Below are positions 7,858 through 14,931 of a stretch of 23,970 nt of DNA, piece after piece (positions within the stretch are counted from its first letter, which is position 1; each line of letters opens with the position of its first letter). A program made the position numbers and the translations under genes. Source of the DNA: Clostridia bacterium (lineage in GTDB: Bacteria; Bacillota; Clostridia; Christensenellales; Borkfalkiaceae); contig JAFTHR010000248.1 in assembly GCA_017457345.1 (NCBI GenBank), positions 1 through 23,970 on the forward strand, in the 5' to 3' direction. The notes under the pieces were generated by a model. The model ran no database searches and was not told the DNA's origin. It worked only from the letters and a program-made list of their open reading frames with translations.

Positions 7858-7877
7858 CTTTTTTCCGCCGTTTTCGC

Positions 7878-8237
7878 TTACTCCGTTTTAAAGGCAATTT
7901 GTTTTACTTTGCCACACTCGTTTTCCACGTATTCCACTTCGTTTACAAGCGCCGATAAAAGAGCACGGGAAATTTCGTCTTCCACCGAATCCTCGGCTTT
8001 TTGCGCCGTTCCTACGCCACACACCTTGCAAGAAAGACCTTTTTCAATAGCGTATTCGATTTTCGCGCGCGCGTACCCGTTCCGCTTTAATATAAGCAGG
8101 CTCTCCGTAACGCAAACTTTGCAATCCTCCGAAATATCTACGTCTAACCCCGCAAGCGAGCAAACGCCGCCCGTGGTTAAGCGCACCGTGGTAAAGTATT
8201 CGTTTTCAAGGGGACACTCAATCGCAAACGTTTCCAT
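7878..8237 (-). CDS. Degenerate GHKL/RsbW-like protein between the STAS gene and sigma
   Basis: This 119-residue protein sits where rsbW or spoIIAB normally lies. Its N-terminal half follows the family pattern (ECPLENEYFTTVRLTTGGV, then DVDISEDCKVCVTES). At the N-box, Glu45 is kept but the position of the Mg/ATP-binding Asn holds Ile (TESLLILKRNG). The later glycine-rich ATP-lid motifs are not visible; the C-terminal half is charged (KAEDSVEDEISRALLSALVNEVEY). It contains five cysteines. I infer a kinase-dead relative, perhaps a sigma or STAS binder. This rests on pattern resemblance, so an unrelated small protein is possible. The ATG at 8237 has GGAG at 8248-8251, inside the end of the STAS gene. 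The two genes are one base apart (TAATATG), implying coupling. Confidence 0.72.
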   Translation of the reverse strand: METFAIECPLENEYFTTVRLTTGGVCSLAGLDVDISEDCKVCVTESLLILKRNGYARAKIEYAIEKGLSCKVCGVGTAQKAEDSVEDEISRALLSALVNEVEYVENECGKVKQIAFKTE

Positions 8238-8238
8238 A

Positions 8239-8547
8239 TTACGCAATCTCCATTATCGTATCCAACGAACAAATCAAAAAGAGTTTCTTAATTTTGCTTT
8301 GTAAGTTTTTGAGCGCCACTTTATGCCCGTTCGTTTTTACCGATTTGAGTATCTTTACGAACGTACCGAGCGTTGTGCTATCAATAAAATCTAACTCCGC
8401 ACAATCGAACTCCACGTTTGCGGGATTTTGCAAATACGCTTCCGTCACCGTACGGAAAAAACTTTCGGCGTTGTTGGAATCAATATCCCCGCACAACGCA
8501 ACTTTCAATATACCGTTTTCATTTCCTAAGATTTTTACTTCTTCCAT
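8239..8547 (-). CDS. STAS-domain anti-sigma factor antagonist (RsbV/SpoIIAA family)
   Basis: This 102-residue single-domain protein is the usual size for RsbV/SpoIIAA. The diagnostic motif LDFIDSTTLGTFV places the likely phospho-acceptor at Ser57. In this family the unphosphorylated form binds the GHKL anti-sigma factor and frees sigma, while phosphorylation by the kinase switches it off. GGAGG lies seven to eight bases before the ATG, the best ribosome binding site in the operon. It is the first gene of the module, followed one base later by the degenerate GHKL-like gene, then sigma and the second GHKL gene. Confidence 0.93.
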   Translation of the reverse strand: MEEVKILGNENGILKVALCGDIDSNNAESFFRTVTEAYLQNPANVEFDCAELDFIDSTTLGTFVKILKSVKTNGHKVALKNLQSKIKKLFLICSLDTIMEIA

Positions 8548-8570
8548 AAAAAACCTCCGTTATATGATAT

Positions 8571-8597
8571 ATACCACAAATCCAACGCCTTTTAAAC
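8571..8597 (-). promoter_or_regulatory. Possible SigB/SigF-type promoter of the partner-switching operon
   Basis: Read on the minus strand, GTTTAA (8592-8597), a 15-base spacer and TGGTAT (8571-8576) resemble the SigB consensus GTTTAA-N(12-15)-GGGTAT. It lies between the permease stop codon and the STAS start, with no competing TTGACA/TATAAT. If functional it would make the operon autoregulated by its own sigma. This is inferred from one site. Confidence 0.4.
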
Positions 8598-8599
8598 GT

Positions 8600-9529
8600 T
8601 TACACGTAAAGCGGGAATAAATTGAGCAACAATCCAAGTACCACCGAAACGACAAACGAAACACCCAAAAGCGCAATGTTCCGTTTCCATTTTTTCACGT
8701 TCTTTGCTAAAACTACAAATCCAAGCCCTGCGTTTGCGCAAAGCCCGCAAGCAAGCGAGCCGAACGAAATACCTCCCATCAAGAACGTTTGCGTGATAAC
8801 CACGCTCGAAGCGCAATTCGGGATCAACCCGATTGCCGCCGTAAGCAACGGTTGCAAGAAGACGTTTTTTTGCATAAACGCCACGAACGCCCCTTCCCCT
8901 ACTTCTTCTATAATCCAACCGAGCACAAAGTTTACAAGGAAGATAAACACCGCCACTTGCGCCGCGTGCAATAAGGGAGAAATTAGATAGATTTTTAACG
9001 GACTAGCCCCGTCGTGCGGTCTCCCGCAAGAAGTGCAACTGCTTTGCGTTTCTTCTTCCGCCACGTTCTTTAAAAACATCTCTTTAACCGTTTTCGGCTC
9101 GCCGATTTTTTCGGGTTGGCGTTTCAGTTCCGTAGAACGGTTCAGCACTTTCATAACGCCGTCTGCCGCGTACCCTACGCCTACGCCCACAAGCACCTTT
9201 ACGGCAATCAACGGCAAAAGCCATACCGCACCTTCACCGCCCGTGAGCAACACGATAAACGCTTCGTCGCTCGTAGAAAAGAAAATGGCAAAAAGCGTGC
9301 CAAGCGTAATGTACCGTTTTTCAAAGAGTTTAGCGGCAAACACCGAAAATCCGCATTGCGGAATTAAACCGGTTGCAGCGCCGATTAAAGGCCCTAATTT
9401 CCCGCCTAAACGGTTCGAAGACGAAAGATCCGTTTTGTTCTCCAACAATTCGATTACAACGTAAATAAGCACCAACCACGGGCAAAGAAGCAACGTGTCC
9501 TTTACCGCGTGTTCCAAAGCGTGTAGCAT
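8600..9529 (-). CDS. Ten-TM putative heavy-metal/arsenic-type efflux permease (ArsP_2/putative manganese transporter family)
   Basis: This is a 309-residue, very hydrophobic protein made of two related halves. Each half has a matching motif: GPLIGAATGLIPQCGFSV (46-63) with FFSTSDEAF downstream, and PLLTAAIGLIPNCASSVV (227-244) with ANAGLGFVVL downstream. This two-fold repeat with conserved Gln/Asn-Cys is what I recall for the family annotated as putative arsenic efflux or manganese transporter. The real substrate is uncertain. A hydrophilic central loop (130-175) carries CTSCGRPHDG (165-174), a possible soft-metal ligand. The start at 9529 is one base after the tsaD stop, and its AAGGAG lies inside the tsaD 3' end, so the two are translationally coupled. 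No metal-responsive regulator or riboswitch is visible nearby. Confidence 0.8.
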   Translation of the reverse strand: MLHALEHAVKDTLLLCPWLVLIYVVIELLENKTDLSSSNRLGGKLGPLIGAATGLIPQCGFSVFAAKLFEKRYITLGTLFAIFFSTSDEAFIVLLTGGEGAVWLLPLIAVKVLVGVGVGYAADGVMKVLNRSTELKRQPEKIGEPKTVKEMFLKNVAEEETQSSCTSCGRPHDGASPLKIYLISPLLHAAQVAVFIFLVNFVLGWIIEEVGEGAFVAFMQKNVFLQPLLTAAIGLIPNCASSVVITQTFLMGGISFGSLACGLCANAGLGFVVLAKNVKKWKRNIALLGVSFVVSVVLGLLLNLFPLYV

Positions 9530-9530
9530 A

Positions 9531-10601
9531 TCACTTCTCCTTTCCGTTATTTGCTTGCGGCGTTTGCAACGTCACGCTAAGCGGGATAGACGCCTTTGCG
9601 TTGAGCGATAAATCGGCAAACTCCCCGCGTTGATAGCGGATTACTCCTTCCGAAGCGATCATAGCCGCGTTATCCGTACAATACCGTTTTTGCGGCAACA
9701 CTAAATGCAGCCCAAGCCTATCGCATTTCTCTTTTAAACGCTCTCGAAGGTAGGTGTTCGCCGCAACGCCACCCCCTACCGTGATCGTTTTTACACCCTT
9801 TTCCAAGGCCGCCGCAGTCGTCTTCTCCACCAACACGTCTATCGCCGCGCTTTGGAAAGACGCCGCTACGTCCGCCTTAGAATACTCTTCGCCTTTTTGC
9901 TCTTTCGTGTGGCAGTAATTGATGACCGCCGTTTTTAACCCGCTATACGAGAAATGATATCCCCCGCCGCCTTTGAGCATTTTCGGCATAGGTATAATCG
10001 GCTTCCCGTCCTTTGCCGCTCGTTCGATATTCGGCCCGCCAGGGTATTTGAGCCCCAACACACGGGCTACCTTATCGAAGGCTTCACCCGCTGCGTCGTC
10101 TAACGTAGAGCCGAGCAGTTCAAACTCCGTTTCGCTCGGTGAATACAAAATTGCCGTGTGCCCGCCGCTTGCGAGCAAGGTGACGAAGGGCGGCTTTAAA
10201 GAAGGCTCGTCTAAATACGCCGCGGCAAGATGTCCGCGGATATGGTTTACTGCAATAAGCGGTTTGCCGATCGCATAGGCAAACGCCTTAGCAAAGGATA
10301 CCCCTACAAGGAGTGCGCCGAGCAAACCCGCGCCGTAAGTGACGGCAACCGCGTCGATATCCGCATAGGTAATTCCTGCTTTTTTGATTGCTTCTTGCAC
10401 CACTTCGGCAATCGCATCCGTGTGCGCGCGCGAAGCGATTTCAGGCACGACTCCCCCGTACAGGGCTTGAACGGACGCCGAACTTGCAATCTCATCCGAA
10501 AGGATTTTTCTACCGCAAACGACCGCCGCTGCCGTTTCGTCGCAGGACGTTTCAATGCCGAGAATTATCGGTTCTTTTTTTCTTTCGTTTACAGTTTCCA
10601 T
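9531..10601 (-). CDS. tsaD: tRNA N6-adenosine threonylcarbamoyltransferase
   Basis: This 356-residue protein of the Kae1/TsaD/Qri7 family transfers threonylcarbamoyl to A37 of ANN-decoding tRNAs, working with TsaB, TsaE and TsaC. None of these partners is in this window. Diagnostic features are GIETSCDETAAAVV at the N-terminus, AVNHIRGHLAAAYL with metal-binding His120 and His124, LLASGGHTAIL, DDAAGEAFDKVARVLGLKYPGG and CTDNAAMIA with metal ligand Asp310. The ATG at 10601 has an AAAGGA site. The extra dozen N-terminal and C-terminal residues are unremarkable. It follows prfB by 48 bp and is coupled to the permease gene downstream. Confidence 0.97.
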   Translation of the reverse strand: METVNERKKEPIILGIETSCDETAAAVVCGRKILSDEIASSASVQALYGGVVPEIASRAHTDAIAEVVQEAIKKAGITYADIDAVAVTYGAGLLGALLVGVSFAKAFAYAIGKPLIAVNHIRGHLAAAYLDEPSLKPPFVTLLASGGHTAILYSPSETEFELLGSTLDDAAGEAFDKVARVLGLKYPGGPNIERAAKDGKPIIPMPKMLKGGGGYHFSYSGLKTAVINYCHTKEQKGEEYSKADVAASFQSAAIDVLVEKTTAAALEKGVKTITVGGGVAANTYLRERLKEKCDRLGLHLVLPQKRYCTDNAAMIASEGVIRYQRGEFADLSLNAKASIPLSVTLQTPQANNGKEK

Positions 10602-10624
10602 CTCTTGCTTTCCTTTAAGCGAAA

Positions 10625-10642
10625 CGGCGGCAAACGCCGCCG
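10625..10642 (-). other. GC-rich hairpin between prfB and tsaD
   Basis: A perfect 7-bp all-GC stem CGGCGGC/GCCGCCG (10625-10631 with 10636-10642) has a 4-base loop in the 48-bp gap between the prfB stop and the tsaD start. On the minus strand only TTT follows, so it is at best a weak terminator. It could be an RNA-processing site or attenuator that lowers tsaD relative to prfB. Confidence 0.45.
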
Positions 10643-10649
10643 AAAGCCT

Positions 10650-11747
10650 TTAAGTCTTTTTCAAATAGTCGATAATAAAGCCGTGGATATCACCGTCCAT
10701 TACCGCTTGAATATCCCCTTTTTCGTACCCTGTGCGGTGGTCTTTCGCCATGGTATAAGGGCAGAATACGTAGGAGCGGATTTGCGCGCCCCATTCAATT
10801 TTCTTCACGTCTCCTTTGAGTGCATCCGCTTCTGCTTGGCGTTGTTCAATCTTCTTTTCAAGCAATTTGGAGCGGAGCATTTGGAAACAAAGTTCTTTGT
10901 TTTGGAGTTGCGAACGCTCGTTTTGGCATTGCACCACAATCCCCGTGGGGAAGTGGGTGATCCGAACGGCGGAAGCAACTTTGTTTACGTTTTGACCGCC
11001 TGCACCGCCCGAGTGATAAATGTCGATACGGATATCGTCGTCGTTGATCTCCACTTCGTTATCGTCTTCTACTTCGGGCATAACTTCTAAGGAACTAAAC
11101 GAAGTTTGGCGGCGTTTGTTCGCGTCGAACGGAGAAATCCGCACCAAACGGTGCACGCCCATTTCGGCTTTTAAAAACCCGTATGCGTTTTCCCCTTCCA
11201 CGCGGAAGTCCACGCTTTTTAAGCCTGCGCCGTCGCCCGCTTCACGGTCGAGTTCATAAACCTTAAAGCCCATTTTTTCACAATAACGGCAATACATACG
11301 ATAGAGCATTTGGCACCAGTCGCAAGCCTCCGTACCGCCTGCACCTGCGTGCAAAGCAAGCATGGCGTTATGCGAATCGTACGGGCCTTTTAAAATGGCG
11401 CGGATACGCATTTCTTCAATGTCCTTTTCGGCAACGGACATCATTTCGTCTAATTCCAAAATCAACTCTTCTTCGCCCGTTTCTTCGATAAGATCAATCA
11501 CGTCTTCCGCATCCGAAAGGGCGGTTGCACTTTTATCGTGCGCGGCGATCTTGTTGCGGATTTGCGAAACTTCGCGCCCAATTTTCGTGGAACGCTCTAA
11601 ATCCTGCCATACGGCGGGATCTTCTTGTTCCTTTTCAAGCGCTTTGAGCCGCACCGCTTGGTTCTCTAAATCAAGCGCGTACGCCGCTTCTTTTAAGCCC
11701 GCTCGCATACTTTGTATTTTTAATCTATAATCGTCTGCTTTGAACAT
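10650..11747 (-). CDS. prfB: Peptide chain release factor 2
   Basis: This is a 365-residue class I release factor recognising UGA and UAA. The stop-codon tripeptide SPF (205-207, in VRISPFDANKRRQTSF) marks it as RF2 rather than RF1. GGQ (250-252, in HSGGAGGQNVNK) is the peptidyl-tRNA hydrolysis motif. Many prfB genes carry a UGA-dependent +1 frameshift near codon 25. Here the frame is open from the ATG at 11747 without any such stop, so autoregulatory frameshifting is absent. The ribosome binding site AAGGAAAG precedes the start. It begins 14 bp after the secA stop, the classic secA-prfB pair of Bacillota. Confidence 0.97.
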   Translation of the reverse strand: MFKADDYRLKIQSMRAGLKEAAYALDLENQAVRLKALEKEQEDPAVWQDLERSTKIGREVSQIRNKIAAHDKSATALSDAEDVIDLIEETGEEELILELDEMMSVAEKDIEEMRIRAILKGPYDSHNAMLALHAGAGGTEACDWCQMLYRMYCRYCEKMGFKVYELDREAGDGAGLKSVDFRVEGENAYGFLKAEMGVHRLVRISPFDANKRRQTSFSSLEVMPEVEDDNEVEINDDDIRIDIYHSGGAGGQNVNKVASAVRITHFPTGIVVQCQNERSQLQNKELCFQMLRSKLLEKKIEQRQAEADALKGDVKKIEWGAQIRSYVFCPYTMAKDHRTGYEKGDIQAVMDGDIHGFIIDYLKKT

Positions 11748-11761
11748 AACTTTCCTTACAA

Positions 11762-14698
11762 TTAGTCTTTCTTTTCTCCGTTTTGCTTTGCCATTGCATC
11801 CTTAAACGATTGCATGTTCGTCAAAGGCTCGGGCATCAATCTTCTAAACTGACGCACCGGTTGCGCAGGTTGTGCTTGCACGGGTTGCGCGGGTTGCGCC
11901 GGTTGCGCAGGGCGTACGGGACGAGGGGGAGGAGGTGCTTGCTTAATTTCGATTTTCACTTTAAGCAAAGTACTGATCGTGGTGCGTTGAATTCTCTCCA
12001 CCATTTCGTCAAACATATCAAACCCTTCTTTCTTGTAGGAGATGATGGGGTCCACTTGCCCGTATGCGCGCAAACTAATCCCCTTGCGGAGTTGGTCCAT
12101 TGCGTCGATATGGTCAATCCAGTTTCTATCCACGGTCATAAGGAGCACGCGGCGCTCGATATCCGCAAAATTGATGCCGAGTTTTTTATACTCTTCTATT
12201 CTGTTTTCGTATTCTTTCGCTACCTTCTTCACAATCTTGCGAATCGCCGCCTCGTAGTCCCACTTCATTAAGCGTTCACGGGTGACGTAGTTCGTGCCTT
12301 CCGGCAACACCTTTGCTTCCAAGGCTGCGTTGAGTTCTTCTTCGTTCCAAAGTTCGGGCATAGCATCCGTATTCACCGCACCGCGCACAATTTCTTCCAC
12401 GTAGTCTGGAATATACTTGAGCACTTGTTCGTGTACGTCCTCGCCCTTCAAAACTTTCATACGCTCTGCATACATTACTTCGCGTTGCTTATTCATAACG
12501 TCGTCGTACTGCAACACGTTTTTACGAATACCGAAGTTTCTCCCTTCGATCGTTCTTTGCGCGTTTTCGATCCCGTGCGATAAAATTTTGGATTGCAAAC
12601 AGGTGTCTTCGTCAATCTTAAACGCCGTGTAAAGCGCTTTCATACGCTCACCGCCGAAACGTTTTACCAAATCGTCTTCCAGCGATAAGAAGAATTGCGA
12701 CATACCTACGTCCCCTTGACGACCTGCACGGCCGCGAAGTTGGTTATCGATACGGCGGGATTCGTGGCGCTCCGTACCGATAATACAAAGACCGCCTGCC
12801 GCAATTACCTTTTCCTTTTCTTCGTCCGTTTGTTTTTTGTAGTATTCGTACACCTTAACGTACCGTTCGCGGAGAGCCAAAATCTCGGCGCTTACGTCCG
12901 TTAAATACATACTCGTTGCAAGTTCGATATCTTCGTGCGCAGCGCCTTCTTCTCTTAAACGTTTTTTCGCCAAGTATTCAGGGTTGCCGCCGAGCAAAAT
13001 ATCCGTACCACGGCCTGCCATGTTCGTGGAAATCGTCACCGCGCCAAGCCGACCTGCTTGCGCCACGATCTCCGCTTCGCGTTCGTGGTTCTTTGCGTTC
13101 AAAATGTTATGCTTTACGCCGTTGCGCTTTAACAAACGGGAAATTTCTTCCGATTTGTCTACCGAAGACGTACCTACCAAAATCGGTTGTCCACTTTCGT
13201 GGCGTTCTACGATTTCGTTGACGATTGCACGCTTTTTCCCGTCTACGGTCGAATACACCATATCGGGCAAATCTACACGTTGCACGGGGCGGTTGGTAGG
13301 AATTTCCACAACGTCTAACGAATAAATGGTTCTAAACTCCGCTTCTTCCGTTTTTGCCGTACCCGTCATCCCCGAAAGTTTCTTGTACAAACGGAAATAG
13401 TTTTGGAAGGTGATGGTTGCGTACGTTTTATTTTCGCTGCGTACTTCTACCCCTTCTTTCGCTTCAATGGCTTGGTGCAACCCGTCGGAATATCTACGCC
13501 CGATCATAAGTCGCCCTGTAAATTCGTCAACGATAATTACTTCGCCGTCGTCCACGATATAATCTTCGTCTAACTTAAAGAGTTTGTGTGCTTTAAGCGC
13601 TTGTTGAATGTGGTGGTTTAAGTCTGCGTGTTCGATTTCCGCAATGTTATCGATACGGAAGAAACGCTCTGCTTTTTTTGCACCGCTTTCGGTGAGTTCC
13701 ACCGTTTTATCCTTGCGGTTGATGATGTAGTCCCAGTCGCGGCTGGCGGCTTTCGCCTTCATCCCTTCGGGTGCTTCTTCTTTCGCCTTTTCACGGCGTT
13801 CGGCAAGTTCCGCTTCGTAGTTCGCTTGTTCTTCTAAGGACATTTTCGTATAATCTACTTCTTCGTCCTCTTCTTCCGTCTCTTCTACCTTCTTTTTCTT
13901 CTTGCCCTTTTGCTTTGCAAGTTCGGCTTCTTGCTCGTCTTTCAAATCGTCGTCGAAGCCGCCCGTGAACGTGCGAACAAGTTTATCCACTTGACCGTAC
14001 AATTCAGAAGACTTTTCGCCTTGACCGGAAATGATAAGCGGCGTTCTTGCTTCGTCGATTAAAATGGAGTCCACTTCGTCCACGATAGCAAAGGTCAAAT
14101 CGCGCTGCATCATGCTCGCCAAATTCGTTTTTAAGTTATCGCGCAAATAGTCGAACCCGAACTCGTTGTTCGTGCCGTATACGATATCGCATTTGTATGC
14201 TTCACGCTTTTCGTCGTCGTCCATACCGGGCACAACAACGCCAACCGTCAAACCCATAAACTTGTGCACCTTTCCCATCCAGTCGGCGTCACGTTTCGCA
14301 AGATAATCGTTAACGGTGACGATATGCACGCTACCACCAGAGAGCGCGTTTAAATAGGCGGGCAACGTGGATACGAGCGTTTTCCCTTCACCCGTTCTCA
14401 TTTCGGCAATTCTGCCTTGATGCAAGCAAATACCGCCGATAATTTGCACGCGGAAATGCTTCATTTTCAGTACACGCCAAGAAGCCTCTCTAAGCGCTGC
14501 GAACGCGTCGTATAAAATATCGTCGAGCGTTTCGCCGTTTTGCAAACGCTCTTTTAACCGACCGGTTTGGCTTTTCAACTCGTCGTCGGACATAGCTTCG
14601 TAAACAGGTTCTAACGCCTCTACCTTATCCGCCATTTTATTGAGTTTTTTCAAACTCGTTCTTCCGTCGGTACCCATTAGGTATTTAATCAATCCCAT
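11762..14698 (-). CDS. secA: Preprotein translocase ATPase SecA
   Basis: This 978-residue ATPase drives post-translational export through SecYEG. It shows Walker A MRTGEGKTLV (Lys106), DEVD (207-210), the NBD2 segment with TNMAGRGTDI and GLCIIGTERHESRRIDNQLRGRAGRQGD. It is about 130 residues longer than the 841-residue B. subtilis protein. One cause is a highly charged insertion at about 246-320, inside the preprotein cross-linking domain, with runs of Lys and Glu. The C-terminus has a Pro/Gln/Ala-rich linker of repeated PAQ units and ends in FKDAMAKQNGEKKD. The Cys-rich zinc motif that ends many SecA proteins is absent. GGAG precedes the ATG at 14698. It is the first gene of the secA-prfB-tsaD-permease run. 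Confidence 0.98.
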   Translation of the reverse strand: MGLIKYLMGTDGRTSLKKLNKMADKVEALEPVYEAMSDDELKSQTGRLKERLQNGETLDDILYDAFAALREASWRVLKMKHFRVQIIGGICLHQGRIAEMRTGEGKTLVSTLPAYLNALSGGSVHIVTVNDYLAKRDADWMGKVHKFMGLTVGVVVPGMDDDEKREAYKCDIVYGTNNEFGFDYLRDNLKTNLASMMQRDLTFAIVDEVDSILIDEARTPLIISGQGEKSSELYGQVDKLVRTFTGGFDDDLKDEQEAELAKQKGKKKKKVEETEEEDEEVDYTKMSLEEQANYEAELAERREKAKEEAPEGMKAKAASRDWDYIINRKDKTVELTESGAKKAERFFRIDNIAEIEHADLNHHIQQALKAHKLFKLDEDYIVDDGEVIIVDEFTGRLMIGRRYSDGLHQAIEAKEGVEVRSENKTYATITFQNYFRLYKKLSGMTGTAKTEEAEFRTIYSLDVVEIPTNRPVQRVDLPDMVYSTVDGKKRAIVNEIVERHESGQPILVGTSSVDKSEEISRLLKRNGVKHNILNAKNHEREAEIVAQAGRLGAVTISTNMAGRGTDILLGGNPEYLAKKRLREEGAAHEDIELATSMYLTDVSAEILALRERYVKVYEYYKKQTDEEKEKVIAAGGLCIIGTERHESRRIDNQLRGRAGRQGDVGMSQFFLSLEDDLVKRFGGERMKALYTAFKIDEDTCLQSKILSHGIENAQRTIEGRNFGIRKNVLQYDDVMNKQREVMYAERMKVLKGEDVHEQVLKYIPDYVEEIVRGAVNTDAMPELWNEEELNAALEAKVLPEGTNYVTRERLMKWDYEAAIRKIVKKVAKEYENRIEEYKKLGINFADIERRVLLMTVDRNWIDHIDAMDQLRKGISLRAYGQVDPIISYKKEGFDMFDEMVERIQRTTISTLLKVKIEIKQAPPPPRPVRPAQPAQPAQPVQAQPAQPVRQFRRLMPEPLTNMQSFKDAMAKQNGEKKD

Positions 14699-14774
14699 TT
14701 CACTTTCTCCAGTTTTGGACTTTATTTTAGGCGGCTACGCTTTGCTTTCGCTCGCCCATAATCGTTCACTTTAC

Positions 14775-14803
14775 ATTTTACCTTATTTCCCCAAAAAATG
14801 AAA
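14775..14803 (-). promoter_or_regulatory. Weak candidate secA promoter
   Basis: On the minus strand, TAAAAT (14775-14780) with TTTCAT (14798-14803) 17 bases upstream is the best sigma-A-like pair I see in the 233-bp gap upstream of secA. The -35 is poor. The rest of the gap is the terminator at 14884-14918 and A/T-rich sequence. Confidence 0.28.
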
Positions 14804-14883
14804 GCGTTTTGCGGCTTTTTTTATAAAAAAATCCCCCGCTAAACCGTCTTTTTCGCATTTTCCTTCTTTTTCGCGTTTTTTCG

Positions 14884-14918
14884 CAAAAAGAAAGGACGCG
14901 GTTTTATAAACCGCGCCC
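14884..14918 (-). terminator. Intrinsic terminator of the repeat-containing surface protein gene
   Basis: GGACGCGGTTT/AAACCGCGCCC (14894-14904 with 14908-14918) forms an 11-position stem with one A-C mismatch and a tight 3-base loop. On the minus strand it is followed by TTTCTTTTT. It lies 14 bases after the stop codon at 14932. Confidence 0.85.
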
Positions 14919-14931
14919 CTGCGTTTTTTCG

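Noticed and set aside
10230..11090. 286-residue plus-strand frame across tsaD and prfB
   Set aside because: It spans two well-conserved minus-strand genes and their gap, with no initiation signals.
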